Assembly: GCA_037045435.1 (NCBI GenBank)
Contig: JBAOID010000035.1
Location: forward strand, 1-9,172
Origin: CBDUEF01 sp018063485
Lineage (GTDB): Bacteria; Pseudomonadota; Alphaproteobacteria; Rhodobacterales; Rhodobacteraceae
Length of the DNA: 9,172 nucleotides
Direction: 5' to 3'
The notes beneath the pieces are model-generated. The model saw only the letters and a list, made by a program, of their open reading frames with translations. It made no database searches and was not told where the DNA came from. The translations under genes and the position numbers were made by a program. Below are positions 1 to 5,739 of this stretch, piece by piece (position 1 is the first letter of the stretch; every line of letters begins with the position of its first letter).

Positions 1-69
1 TTGACCTGCCCCCCGGAAGTTCCCTCGCTGTGATGTAGAGTTTGCCCAACCTGAGAAGGAGCAGACGAC

Positions 70-333
70 ATGAGGAAAAGCCGTTTCACCGAGGCGCAGA
101 TCATCGGGATGATCAAAGAGCAGGAGGCTGGGTTGCCGACCTCCGAGCTGTGCCGGAAGCATGGGCTGAGCCCCGCGACGTTCTACAAGCTGAAGGCCAA
201 GTATGGCGGGATGGACCTGTCCGACGCCAAACGCCTGAAGCAGCTTGAGGACGAGAACGCCAAGCTGAAGCGGCTGGTGGCAGATGTCATGCTCGACAAT
301 GTGGTTCTGAAGGACCTGCTGGGAAAGCCCTGA
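70..333 (+). CDS. IS3-family transposase OrfA (DNA-binding subunit)
   Basis: This 87-residue protein has the standard length of an IS3/IS407-group OrfA, which binds the element ends and, after -1 frameshifting, forms the N-terminus of the OrfAB transposase. Residues about 5-45 form the helix-turn-helix (TEAQIIGMIKEQEAG, then SELCRKHGLSPATFYKLKAKYGG). Residues about 52-85 form the leucine-zipper-like coiled coil (LKQLEDENAKLKRLVADV). The ATG is preceded by AAGGAG at 56-61, 8 bases upstream, which supports this start. The frame is intact, but OrfB is reduced to a stub, so the element cannot supply its own transposase. No long A-stretch was seen at the usual frameshift site near the 3' end. Confidence 0.9.
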   Translation: MRKSRFTEAQIIGMIKEQEAGLPTSELCRKHGLSPATFYKLKAKYGGMDLSDAKRLKQLEDENAKLKRLVADVMLDNVVLKDLLGKP

Positions 334-379
334 CGACACCGGTGCAAGCGGCGGGACGCGGTGCTGCGGGCGATGAAGG
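330..379 (+). pseudogene. Remnant of IS3-family transposase OrfB N-terminus
   Basis: In the -1 frame relative to OrfA the DNA reads LTTPVQA. One base further on it continues as RRDAVLRAMK, which together resemble the N-terminus of an IS407-group OrfB. Joining the two pieces needs a one-base correction near 348. After about 378 the similarity stops, because the sequence becomes an ABC ATPase gene on the other strand. The DDE catalytic domain is absent. The identification rests on a short stretch directly following OrfA. Confidence 0.6.
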
Positions 380-478
380 GTCACCATCATTGGCCTCAAG
401 CGAAATGCCGCGCAGGACTTCGTGCGCGCCAAAACTCTTGCGGATATCGCGGACAGAGAGGCGAGCTGTTTCGGCCAT
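380..478 (-). pseudogene. Truncated polar amino-acid ABC transporter ATP-binding protein (N-terminus only)
   Basis: Reading leftwards from an ATG at 476-478, about 33 residues match the start of a HisP/GlnQ-type ATPase: MAETARLSVRDIRKSF, GAHEVLRG, ISLEANDGD. The break comes before the Walker A loop, so no ATP-binding residue survives. A GGGAG ribosome-binding site lies just upstream (about 484-489). Upstream on the same strand is the end of a matching permease gene, whose in-frame stop at 507-509 leaves a 28-base gap, the usual permease-ATPase operon order. The 3' boundary coincides with the IS3 OrfB remnant, so the gene was cut by an IS-linked deletion. Whether the substrate was histidine, octopine/nopaline or another amino acid cannot be told. 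Confidence 0.75.
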
Positions 479-506
479 GATTGCTCCCGTTGTTAGAAGG
501 CCGCCA

Positions 507-778
507 CTACGCCTTGACCTTGGTCTGAAGTGCCCGACGATGGCGCGAGAGGGGCCGCTCGGAGCAGGGACATGGCCTGCAGCACGATGAAGTTGAGGAC
601 GAGATAGACAATGGCCGCACAAAGAAAGACCTCCATCGTGCGATAGGTCTGGGAAATCAGTCGCTGGGCCACGCCGGTCACTTCCCAAACCGTAACCAGG
701 CTTGCGAGTGCCGTCGACTTCATCATCAGCACGACTTCGGTCGAATAGGCCGGCAGTGCATGCCGGCAACGCGATAGA
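507..778 (-). pseudogene. Truncated polar amino-acid ABC transporter permease (C-terminal part)
   Basis: About 85 codons resemble the C-terminus of a HisM/OccM-type inner-membrane permease. SIALPA and then YSTEVVLMMKSTALAS correspond to the stretch just after the EAA loop that contacts the ATPase. VTGVAQRLISQTYRTMEVF follows, then a hydrophobic helix (LCAAIVYLVLNFIVLQAM), then a basic tail. The gene needs two corrections. A 13-base insertion at about 755-767 (GCCGGC repeated on both sides of AGTGCAT) breaks the frame between ALPA and YSTEV. A one-base change near 561 separates the read-through end at 493 from a more family-like tail (ERPLSRHRRALQTKVKA) ending at the stop 507-509. The 5' two-thirds were removed where the IS256 element begins at 779. 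Confidence 0.72.
749..767. repeat. 13-bp insertion with duplicated GCCGGC in the permease gene
   Basis: GCCGGC occurs at 749-754 and again at 762-767, with AGTGCAT between them. Removing 13 bases restores the permease reading frame through ALPAYS, so the segment is best read as a small insertion or duplication. It causes a frameshift. Confidence 0.5.
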
Positions 779-804
779 GAGCTATGCCCGAAAGTTGGTG
801 ACGG
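779..804 (+). repeat. IS256 terminal inverted repeat, 3' end of copy 1
   Basis: The sequence reads GAGCTATGCCC then GAAAGTTGGTGACGG. It matches the reverse complement of 2166-2191 with 3 mismatches in 26, and that of 3012-3037 with 2 mismatches. It lies just beyond the transposase stop codon. Confidence 0.75.
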
Positions 805-809
805 CCTGA

Positions 810-2097
810 TCAGGCGGCTTTGATTTCGTGCTTGATCCCGTCGCGGAATTCAACCCCCTGGATGATTTCGGGCAGGCGGTTCTGACCGTCGAGTTTGCGC
901 CATTTCTTCTTGGCTGACAGCATCAGCTGGTGGGTCATCGCCAGAGCCGTCTGGCGGCTCAGGCAGCCTTTGGTCTTGGTGGTTCGGTGCCGGACGGTGG
1001 CGAAGGTGCTTTCAATCGGGTTCGTCGTCCTGATGTGCTTCCAATGCTCGGCTGGAAAATCATAGAACGCCAGCAGATCGGCGCGATCCTTGGTCAGACA
1101 TTTCACCGCGCGGTCGTATTTCACGCCGTAGGCCTCGACGAAGAAATCGAAGGCATCGTCGGCCTCGGCCTTGGTTTCCGCCATCTGTTACCCGGCAGGG
1201 CATGCTTGCATGCCCGAGAGGGCAGATATCGTTCAGGTGCGCCTTGGCCTTCGGCTGCACCGATTTTGGCAGAGCGTTCAGCACATTCGCCGTCTTGTGC
1301 ACCCAGCAGCGCTGGACCCGGGTCTTGCCGTAAACCTCGTGCAAGGCGGCCCAGAACCCCATTGCACCATCACCCACGGCAAGCTTGGGCGCAGCCTCCA
1401 GGCCCCGGCGTTTCAGGTCCAGCAGCAGCTCGCGCCAGCTCTGGGTGCTTTCGCGAAAGCCGTCGATCAGGCCCAGAACATCCTTGTTGCCCCACTCATC
1501 CGCGCCGATAATCACCAACATACATTGACGATCCTCATCGAGACGCGGCGTGAAGTAGACGCCGTCGGCCCAGAAATACACATAGCGCCGCGCCGACAGG
1601 TCGCGCTTGGACCAGCGTTCATAATCGTCCCACCAATCCGCCTTCAGCCGGGTGATGGTCGAGGCCGACAAGCCCGGCGCGTCCGGCCCCAGCAGGGCCG
1701 CCAGGGCTTCGGAGAAATCGCCGGTGGAAATGCCCTTGAGGTATAGCCAGGGCAGCAATTCCTCGATCGACTTAGCCCGCCGCAGATAGGGCGGCAGGAT
1801 CGTCGAACTGAACCGAAGCGGCGCGCCCTCCGGCGCTCGGTCCCGGACCCGAGGAACTTTCACCGCGACCCCGCCGATCCCGGTCTGGACCTCCCGCTCG
1901 GGCAGATGACCATGACGGACCAGACGGCGGCGGCCAGCTCCATCGGTCTGATCGGCATGGGCGGTGAGAAACGCGCTCAGTTCAGCCTCAACCGCCTGCG
2001 CGATCAACTCCCGCGCGCCCTGGCGCAGCAAATCCGTCAACGGATCGGGCGAAAATCCTTCTGGCGCGCGAAACGCGACGACCGTATCCTTTGTCAT
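810..2097 (-). pseudogene. IS256-family transposase, split by a 37-bp insertion (copy 1)
   Basis: The start is the ATG at 2095-2097, with AAAAGGA upstream. Residues 1-291 (to KAKAHLNDI) are in one frame. They include the first two DDE residues, D178 in WADGVYF and D243 in VGDGAMGFWAAL. A 37-bp insertion (1186-1222) then shifts the frame, and translation would end at 1060 after unrelated residues. The true C-terminus, 124 residues from an ATG at 1184 down to 810, holds the catalytic glutamate in NPIESTFATVRHR (E58 of that piece). Joined, the protein is about 416 residues, normal for IS256. A TAA inside the insertion lies directly before the second ATG, so two separate polypeptides might be made. 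A single functional enzyme is unlikely. Confidence 0.9.
1186..1222. repeat. 37-bp palindromic insertion in IS256 transposase (copy 1)
   Basis: The family-typical junction NDIW-MAET (GATATCTG/GATGGCG) is interrupted by exactly 37 bases. The core GGGCATGCTTGCATGCCC (1198-1215) can form an 8-bp stem with a 2-base loop. No target duplication and no U-tract were seen. The identical insertion is present in copy 2 at 2594-2630. Confidence 0.75.
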
Positions 2098-2156
2098 GTG
2101 GCATATCCTTTTCTCTGCGAGAACTGCGGCGCGTCAACAACGCCTTGATATGCCAC
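2098..2156 (-). promoter_or_regulatory. Transposase leader with inverted repeat covering the ribosome-binding region
   Basis: GTGGCATATC (2098-2107) and GATATGCCAC (2147-2156) are perfect 10-bp inverted repeats. On the reverse (coding) strand the 3' arm lies between the Shine-Dalgarno-like AAAAGGA and the ATG at 2097. Pairing with the 5' arm would therefore hide the translation start. TTGACG (reverse strand, 2132-2137) in the loop could be a -35 box of an internal promoter, but no convincing -10 was found. Known IS10 and IS50 leaders use this layout to silence read-through transcripts. Here it is inferred from sequence only. Confidence 0.5.
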
Positions 2157-2165
2157 CCAATCCCC

Positions 2166-2191
2166 CCGTCACCAACTTTCAGCTATAGCTC
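2166..2191 (-). repeat. IS256 terminal inverted repeat, 5' end of copy 1
   Basis: On the reverse strand it reads GAGCTATAGCT then GAAAGTTGGTGACGG, the partner of 779-804. It includes the perfect palindrome AGCTATAGCT at 2181-2190. The truncated second IS copy begins at the very next base. Confidence 0.75.
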
Positions 2192-3006
2192 TTATGAACG
2201 CTGGTCCAAGCGCGACCTGTCGACGCGGCGCTATGTGTATTTCTGGGCCGACGGCGTCTACTTCACGCCGCGTCTCGATGAGGATCGTCAATGTATGTTG
2301 GTGATTATCGGCGCGGATGAGTGGGGCAACAAGGATGTTCTGGGCCTGATCGACGGCTTTCGCGAAAGCACCCAGAGCTGGCGCGAGCTGCTGCTGGACC
2401 TGAAACGCCGGGGCCTGGAGGCTGCGCCCAAGCTTGCCGTGGGTGATGGTGCAATGGGGTTCTGGGCCGCCTTGCACGAGGTTTACGGCAAGACCCGGGT
2501 CCAGCGCTGCTGGGTGCACAAGACGGCGAATGTGCTGAACGCTCTGCCAAAATCGGTGCAGCCGAAGGCCAAGGCGCACCTGAACGATATCTGCCCTCTC
2601 GGGCATGCAAGCATGCCCTGCCGGGTAACAGATGGCGGAAACCAAGGCCGAGGCCGACGATGCCTTCGATTTCTTCGTCGAGGCCTACGGCGTGAAATAC
2701 GACCGCGCGGTGAAATGTCTGACCAAGGATCGCGCCGATCTGCTGGCGTTCTATGATTTTCCAGCCGAGCATTGGAAGCACATCAGGACGACGAACCCGA
2801 TTGAAAGCACCTTCGCCACCGTCCGGCACCGAACCACCAAGACCAAAGGCTGCCTGAGCCGCCAGACGGCTCTGGCGATGACCCACCAGCTGATGCTGTC
2901 AGCCAAGAAGAAATGGCGCAAACTCGACGGTCAGAACCGCCTGCCCGAAATCATCCAGGGGGTTGAATTCCGCGACGGGATCAAGCACGAAATCAAAGCC
3001 GCCTGA
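2192..3006 (+). pseudogene. IS256-family transposase, truncated and split (copy 2)
   Basis: Similarity begins at the tyrosine of YERWSKRDLS, equivalent to residue 159 of the full protein, so the N-terminal DNA-binding region is lost. WADGVYF and VGDGAMGFWAAL are kept in the first frame, and NPIESTFATVRHR in the second frame after the 37-bp insertion (2594-2630). The one protein difference noted from copy 1 is STRR versus SARR. The frame happens to stay open leftwards through the neighbouring inverted repeat to an ATG at 2091. Those extra residues are antisense to the copy 1 leader and not a natural N-terminus. Confidence 0.88.
2594..2630. repeat. 37-bp palindromic insertion in IS256 transposase (copy 2)
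   Basis: This is the reverse complement of 1186-1222, at the same site of the transposase. Its hairpin core is GGGCATGCAAGCATGCCC at 2601-2618. Its presence in both copies shows that the lesion predates the duplication or was copied between them. Confidence 0.75.
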
Positions 3007-3011
3007 TCACA

Positions 3012-3037
3012 CCGTCACCAACTTTCGATCATAGCTC
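3012..3037 (-). repeat. IS256 terminal inverted repeat, 3' end of copy 2
   Basis: On the reverse strand it reads GAGCTATGATC then GAAAGTTGGTGACGG, the third copy of the same terminus. It lies just past the transposase stop at 3006 and abuts the interrupted sugar dehydrogenase gene. Confidence 0.75.
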
Positions 3038-3918
3038 GGCACCAGATCACTGCCAATCTCGTCGCGCTCGTTCACCGCGACCCACAATGCGCCGCTGTCA
3101 GGTTCGCCACGCCAACCCGTTGGGGTTGCGCAGGCCCGACGCGAAAACGCGTGTAGCCCCGGTCGCAAGGGTGATTTCCAGCACGGCGGCGCGGTTTTCT
3201 TCGGCGGGCATTCCATTCTCGGCCACATTGCTGTTCGACCCGACAGTCGCATACAACCGTGTCCCATCCGCGCTTGCGATCAGGTCCTTGGTCCAGTGAT
3301 GGTTGATCGGGCCTGCGGGCAAGGGGGCGACTGTCGTGCCAGTTGCCTCGATGCTTGTTGTCCCCGGTCACATAGGGAAATGCAATGACTGCATCTGTGT
3401 TCGCCACATAAAGTGTGCCTCCGATCAGAGCCATACCAAACGGCGAGTGGAGGTTGTCCAGAAAGACCGTTCGTATTTCGGCTTTCCCATCGTTGTCTGC
3501 ATCGCGGACGAGGGAAATACGGTCCGCGCTTGGCACGCCCGCACCTGCACGCGCCATGACCAGACCCATTACCCAGGCTTTCAGGCTGAACTTGGCGCAG
3601 GTTTTGCCGGAGCGTTGCTTTCCGCCACAAGCACGTCGCCGTTCGGAAGAACATGCAGCCAACGCGGGTGATCAAACCCGCCCGCAAATTCGATTGACCG
3701 AGAAATCGTCGGCGGCAATCGGCGTCGTTCCATCCGGCCAGCCGACCGCCGGGCCGTATGTTGACTGTCGGGATCAGGCCAGGGTTTGCGGCGGGCAAAA
3801 CAGGGCGCGCGCCATAGCCTTCGGCCACTGAGACGGTCGCGCGTTCGCGAGAGGTCAGCAACACGCCCGTCGAAACCAGAACAACGACCACGCCGCTGCC
3901 AAGCAAGATTTTCAACAC
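3038..3918 (-). pseudogene. PQQ-type sugar (L-sorbosone-like) dehydrogenase, frameshifted and truncated
   Basis: The gene reads leftwards from GTG at 3918 with GGGGTGA upstream. The first about 25 residues form a membrane anchor or signal segment (MLKILLGSGVVVVLVSTGVL). Characteristic stretches of the soluble-glucose/sorbosone dehydrogenase beta-propeller family follow in three different frames: FAGGFDHPRWLHVLPNGDVLVAES, RISLVRDADNDGKAEIRTVF, LHSPFGMAL, GPINHHWTKDLIAS, YATVGSNSNVAENGMPAEE, FASGLRNPNGLAW, and GALWVAVNERDEIGSDLVP. Frame changes fall near 3740, 3600, 3355 and 3110. The C-terminal part, after the GSDLVP motif, is replaced by the IS256 end at 3037. The family oxidises aldoses or sorbosone at the periplasmic face; this copy cannot be functional. 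The family call is firm, but the exact substrate is not. Confidence 0.85.
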
Positions 3919-3957
3919 ACTTCACCCCTATCAATCGAACGGGCCGACGACATCACT

Positions 3958-4684
3958 GTATGCGGCGTCTACGCCCCATTGAATTTCGGCTTGCGGGCTG
4001 CGGCGATGTGATGAAGCGGAGGGCTGTCGGTAGCTCGTCAGGGACTACGAGACGAGGTCCTTATGCGCCATCGGCCTGCTGGGCATAGGCCCGTGGCATC
4101 AGAGCGTCGATGTCGCTGGCGAGATGACCGATTGGCCAGCTTCGAGAACAGATCGCGCAGATAGGCATAGGGCTCGACGCCGTTCATCTTGCAGGTGCCG
4201 ATCAGGCTGGCAAAGCGGGCCCAGTTGCGGCCGCCCTCGTCATGACCCGCGAAGAGTGCGTTGCGGCGGTTCATGGCCGGGCTGCGGATGGCGTTTTCGA
4301 CCAGGTTGGAGTCGATGTCGACGCGCCCATCGTCCAGGAACAGACGGAAGCCGTCCTGGCGTTTCAGCATGTAGGCCATGGCTTCGCCGAGGTCGGATTT
4401 GCGCGAGACGCGCGCAGCCTGTGCCTTCAGCCATGCGAAGAACACGTCCACCAGCGGGCGGGACAACTCCTGCCGGATGGCGCGACGATGATCGGGGGTC
4501 GCGACCCTCGGATGGCATCCTCGATCTTGTAGAGTGCAGCGATGCGCAGCAGCGCCTCGTCGACGATGGGTGAGCCCTTCTGGGGCTTGGCCTTGATCAG
4601 CATGCGCCGCCCATGTGCCCAGCAGAAGGCCAGCCGCAGAGGATCGCCGCCCGTGCGTTTCGGCGTGGCCAGATGGGTATACCG
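3958..4684 (-). mobile_element. IS66-family element, 3' part
   Basis: The segment contains the C-terminal half of TnpC (4061-4684) plus about 100 bp of non-coding sequence ending, on the + strand, in GTATGCGGCGTCTACGCCCC from 3958. This resembles an IS66 terminal repeat (GTAAGCG-type start). The other end, TnpA, TnpB and the TnpC N-terminus are missing. The inner boundary near 4684 is where in-frame similarity ends at a TAA. The terminus assignment is by resemblance only. Confidence 0.65.
4061..4684 (-). pseudogene. IS66-family transposase TnpC, C-terminal half, frameshifted
   Basis: Reading leftwards, pieces in successive frames give LATPKRTGGDPLRLAFCWAH and GRRMLIKAKPQKG, then VDEALLRIAALYKIEDAIRG. 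After a frame change near 4500 come ELSRPLVDVFFAWL, DSNLVENAIR (the family's catalytic glutamate region), NRRNALFAGHDEGG, and ARFASLIGTCKMNGVEPYAYL. After a second change near 4131 comes the IS66 C-terminal tail HLASDIDALMPRAYAQQADGA, with a stop at 4061-4063. The WAH, NLVENAIR and FAGHDEGG signatures are typical of IS66 TnpC. At least two indels and the missing N-terminal half make it inactive. Confidence 0.87.
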
Positions 4685-4708
4685 TTAGAATTGGCGGGCT
4701 GGCATCGC

Positions 4709-4731
4709 TGTCCTGACTTTGAGATAGGACA
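4709..4731. repeat. Short dyad TGTCCT-N11-AGGACA
   Basis: This is a perfect 6-bp inverted repeat with an 11-base spacer, just beyond the IS66 fragment. It could be an operator half-site pair or chance. No adjacent gene clearly uses it. Confidence 0.25.
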
Positions 4732-4976
4732 AGATGTCGGACGGCCCCGAAAGCAACTGCCTCCGCTGGAGTTGCCGCCGTTGTCCGGCGGTATTGGCCC
4801 TGGATCTATCATCACTGATTGGCGCGTATCGGATGCCGCCGCATCTGATTCGACCGATCGCCATGGACCATCAAGCCGTCCGCGTCTTGGGGGCCTTTTG
4901 GAGCGCTCCGCGCGACAGTCCAGAGTGACTGGAGTATTCGCGCTCGCTGATCCCGTCCATTCTGTCGTGCGCCTCT

Positions 4977-5040
4977 CGTAAAGTAATGATATTGTTTGTT
5001 ATTCAGTTGATTACACTCCGGAAGAGCGAATTTGATTTCA
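4977..5040 (+). promoter_or_regulatory. AT-rich probable promoter region of the DUF6900 gene run
   Basis: A roughly 60-base AT-rich stretch (TCGTAAAGTAATGATATTG, TTGTTTGTTATTCAG, TTGATTACACT) interrupts otherwise GC-rich DNA about 40-95 bases before the GTG at 5075. TACACT could be a -10 with ATATTG 17 bases upstream as a poor -35. The case rests on composition and position more than on a consensus match. Confidence 0.4.
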
Positions 5041-5074
5041 CGAAAACGATGCACCTCACCCCGGAGACCACGCC

Positions 5075-5271
5075 GTGACCGCCAAGACTGCAGCCGCCGC
5101 CAAAGCCCCGAGCGAAGCCCTGCTGCTGGAAATAGCCGCCAAGCACTTCTCCGCCTGGAAACACTGGAAACCCGAAACAGCGACGGCCTCGATTTCCACG
5201 ATGTCGCGGTCTGGTCGATCCGCGCTGCACTGGAAGCGGCCTTCGCCGCTGGCCAAGCCGCAACCCGCTGA
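5075..5271 (+). pseudogene. DUF6900 domain protein, one frameshift
   Basis: The start is the GTG at 5075 with GGAG 8 bases upstream. The first frame gives MTAKTAAAAKAPSEAL then LLEIAAKHF. After a frame change near 5148 the second frame continues LETLETRNSDGLDFHDVAVW and SIRAALEAAFAAGQAATR to the TGA at 5269-5271. The TRNSD-LDFHDV-VW-AL-AAF-AG pattern is that of DUF6900, a short domain of unknown function found in accessory and plasmid-like regions. Joined, the protein would be about 65 residues, normal for the family. The next gene's AGGAG overlaps almost directly with this stop, so they form a transcription unit. Unless the indel is a sequencing error, the gene is broken. Confidence 0.7.
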
Positions 5272-5285
5272 ACAGGAGCACAGCG

Positions 5286-5516
5286 ATGAACACCCGCCGC
5301 GCCGAACCGCCAATTCCAAAGCCCTCGCATTCCTGCACAGCTCAAGATCGAGATCGACGCGATGCTGGAACGCCTCAAGACCCTCAGCGACGACCATTTC
5401 GACACCCACCCCGACGAGATCAACTGGGGCCATGTCGGCACTCTGAACCATTACGCCAGCCTGCTGCGCGCGAGATCACCGACAGCGCCTTCAAGGAGGG
5501 CGGCCATGCCGCTTGA
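5286..5516 (+). pseudogene. Conserved-looking small protein of unknown function, two compensating frameshifts
   Basis: The start is the ATG at 5286, with AGGAG at 5274-5278. The start frame reads MNTRRAEPPIPKP and resumes only at the end as REITDSAFKEGGHAA (stop 5514-5516). Between about 5325 and 5468 the sensible protein lies one frame over: LKIEIDAMLERLKTLSDDHF, then DTHPDEINWGHVGTLNHYASLL. Two indels that cancel, the second probably an extra CG in CGCGCGAGATC, explain this. I do not recognise a named domain. The repaired protein of about 75 residues is acidic and probably helical. It overlaps the following gene by 11 bases, which supports it as a once-real gene of the same operon. Confidence 0.6.
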
Positions 5517-5730
5517 TCCCGCCCAGCGCCACCAGATCGAACAGGACGCGATCACCGCCGCATGGGAGGCCGAACGCCTCACCGCCTGCGACGACGCCAT
5601 CGCCCTGCTGCGCGAGATCGCCGATCTGGAGCGCGACGACGATGGCGACGTGATCCTCGGGGCCGATGCCGATGGCCACAACGACCTGCTGTCGCGCATC
5701 GCCGCCTTCCTTGCCACCCACGACCAATAG
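5506..5730 (+). CDS. Small acidic protein of unknown function (74 residues)
   Basis: This is the only frame-intact member of the small-gene run. The ATG at 5506 is preceded by AAGGAGGG (5493-5500), a strong ribosome-binding site placed inside the end of the previous gene. The protein (MPLDPAQRHQIEQDAITAAW, then EAERLTACDDAIALLREIAD, then an acidic LERDDDGDVILGADADGHND) is predicted helical with an Asp-rich segment at about residues 46-60. It has no signal peptide or membrane helix, so it is probably cytoplasmic. No family is recognised. The next gene starts 9 bases after its stop (TAG 5728-5730), so co-expression with DUF6900 and DUF3489 is likely. Confidence 0.72.
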   Translation: MPLDPAQRHQIEQDAITAAWEAERLTACDDAIALLREIADLERDDDGDVILGADADGHNDLLSRIAAFLATHDQ

Positions 5731-5739
5731 GGGAACGCC

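Larger units (their letters stand above)
2..379 (+). mobile_element. IS3-family (IS407-like) element, left part only
   Basis: The segment starts with TGACCTGCCCCCCGG, which has the 5'-TG terminus expected of IS3-family ends. It then holds an intact OrfA (70-333) and about 50 bases recognisable as the start of OrfB. The rest of OrfB and the right end are missing. At about 379/380 the sequence changes to reverse-strand ABC transporter ATPase coding sequence. The partner inverted repeat is not in the window, so the left boundary is inferred from the typical terminus and from its distance to OrfA. Confidence 0.72.
779..2191 (-). mobile_element. IS256-family insertion sequence, near complete (copy 1)
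   Basis: The element is bounded by 26-bp imperfect inverted repeats (779-804 and 2166-2191) and filled by a reverse-strand IS256-type transposase (810-2097). Its length of about 1.41 kb fits the family once a 37-bp internal insertion is allowed for. The left flank is an ABC permease gene and the right flank is a truncated second copy of the same IS. No 8-9 bp target duplication is evident, which suggests rearrangement after insertion. The exact outer edge (GAGCTAT) is inferred from agreement among three repeat copies. Confidence 0.8.
779..3037. repeat. Long inverted repeat: 846-bp arms, 567-bp spacer
   Basis: Arm 779-1624 is the reverse complement of arm 2192-3037. The spacer 1625-2191 holds the 5' part of the complete IS256 copy. 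Homology ends sharply at 1624/2192, where the next bases (1625 t, 2191 c) no longer pair. Recombination between the arms would invert the spacer. Confidence 0.85.
2192..3037 (+). mobile_element. IS256-family insertion sequence, 5'-truncated (copy 2, inverted)
   Basis: This is the mirror image of 779-1624. Coordinates pair with a constant sum of 3816 and no indels, and only five mismatches were found by eye: four in the terminal region and one at 2223/1593. The first about 158 codons, the leader and the 5' inverted repeat are missing. The outer end abuts a sugar dehydrogenase gene. Confidence 0.85.
4685..5074. other. About 390 bp without a convincing gene
   Basis: The stretch lies between the IS66 fragment and the DUF6900 gene. 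A 64-codon forward frame at 4734-4928 starts with ATG but has no clear ribosome-binding site, no recognised motif and an arginine/cysteine-rich start, so it is not called as a gene. Two small dyads are present: TGTCCT/AGGACA at 4709-4731, and TCCAG-AGTGA-CTGGA near 4919-4933. Base composition changes from GC-rich to AT-rich near 4977. It may be a leftover of another element. Confidence 0.5.

Noticed and set aside
1198..1215. Palindrome as a rho-independent terminator
   Set aside because: The stem is GC-rich but has no following T-tract on either strand and lies inside a coding sequence.
930..1511. Long forward open frame over the IS256 transposase, and its mirror at 2305-2886
   Set aside because: It is a GC-driven shadow of the transposase on the opposite strand. 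It is Pro/Arg/Ser-rich with no motif and is duplicated only because the IS is duplicated.
2091..2756. Open frame starting at 2091 that reads through the IS256 end into the second transposase
   Set aside because: The first about 34 residues are antisense to the copy 1 leader and inverted repeat. The openness is accidental and only the part from 2192 has family similarity.
4734..4928. 64-residue forward frame as a hypothetical protein
   Set aside because: It has no ribosome-binding site, no recognised motif, and an unusual Arg/Cys-rich start in a region of element debris.
5286..5516. Intact 76-residue protein read straight from the ATG at 5286
   Set aside because: The middle of that frame is Arg/Pro/Gln-rich nonsense. 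The sensible, acidic helical sequence lies one frame over, so two compensating indels are the better reading.
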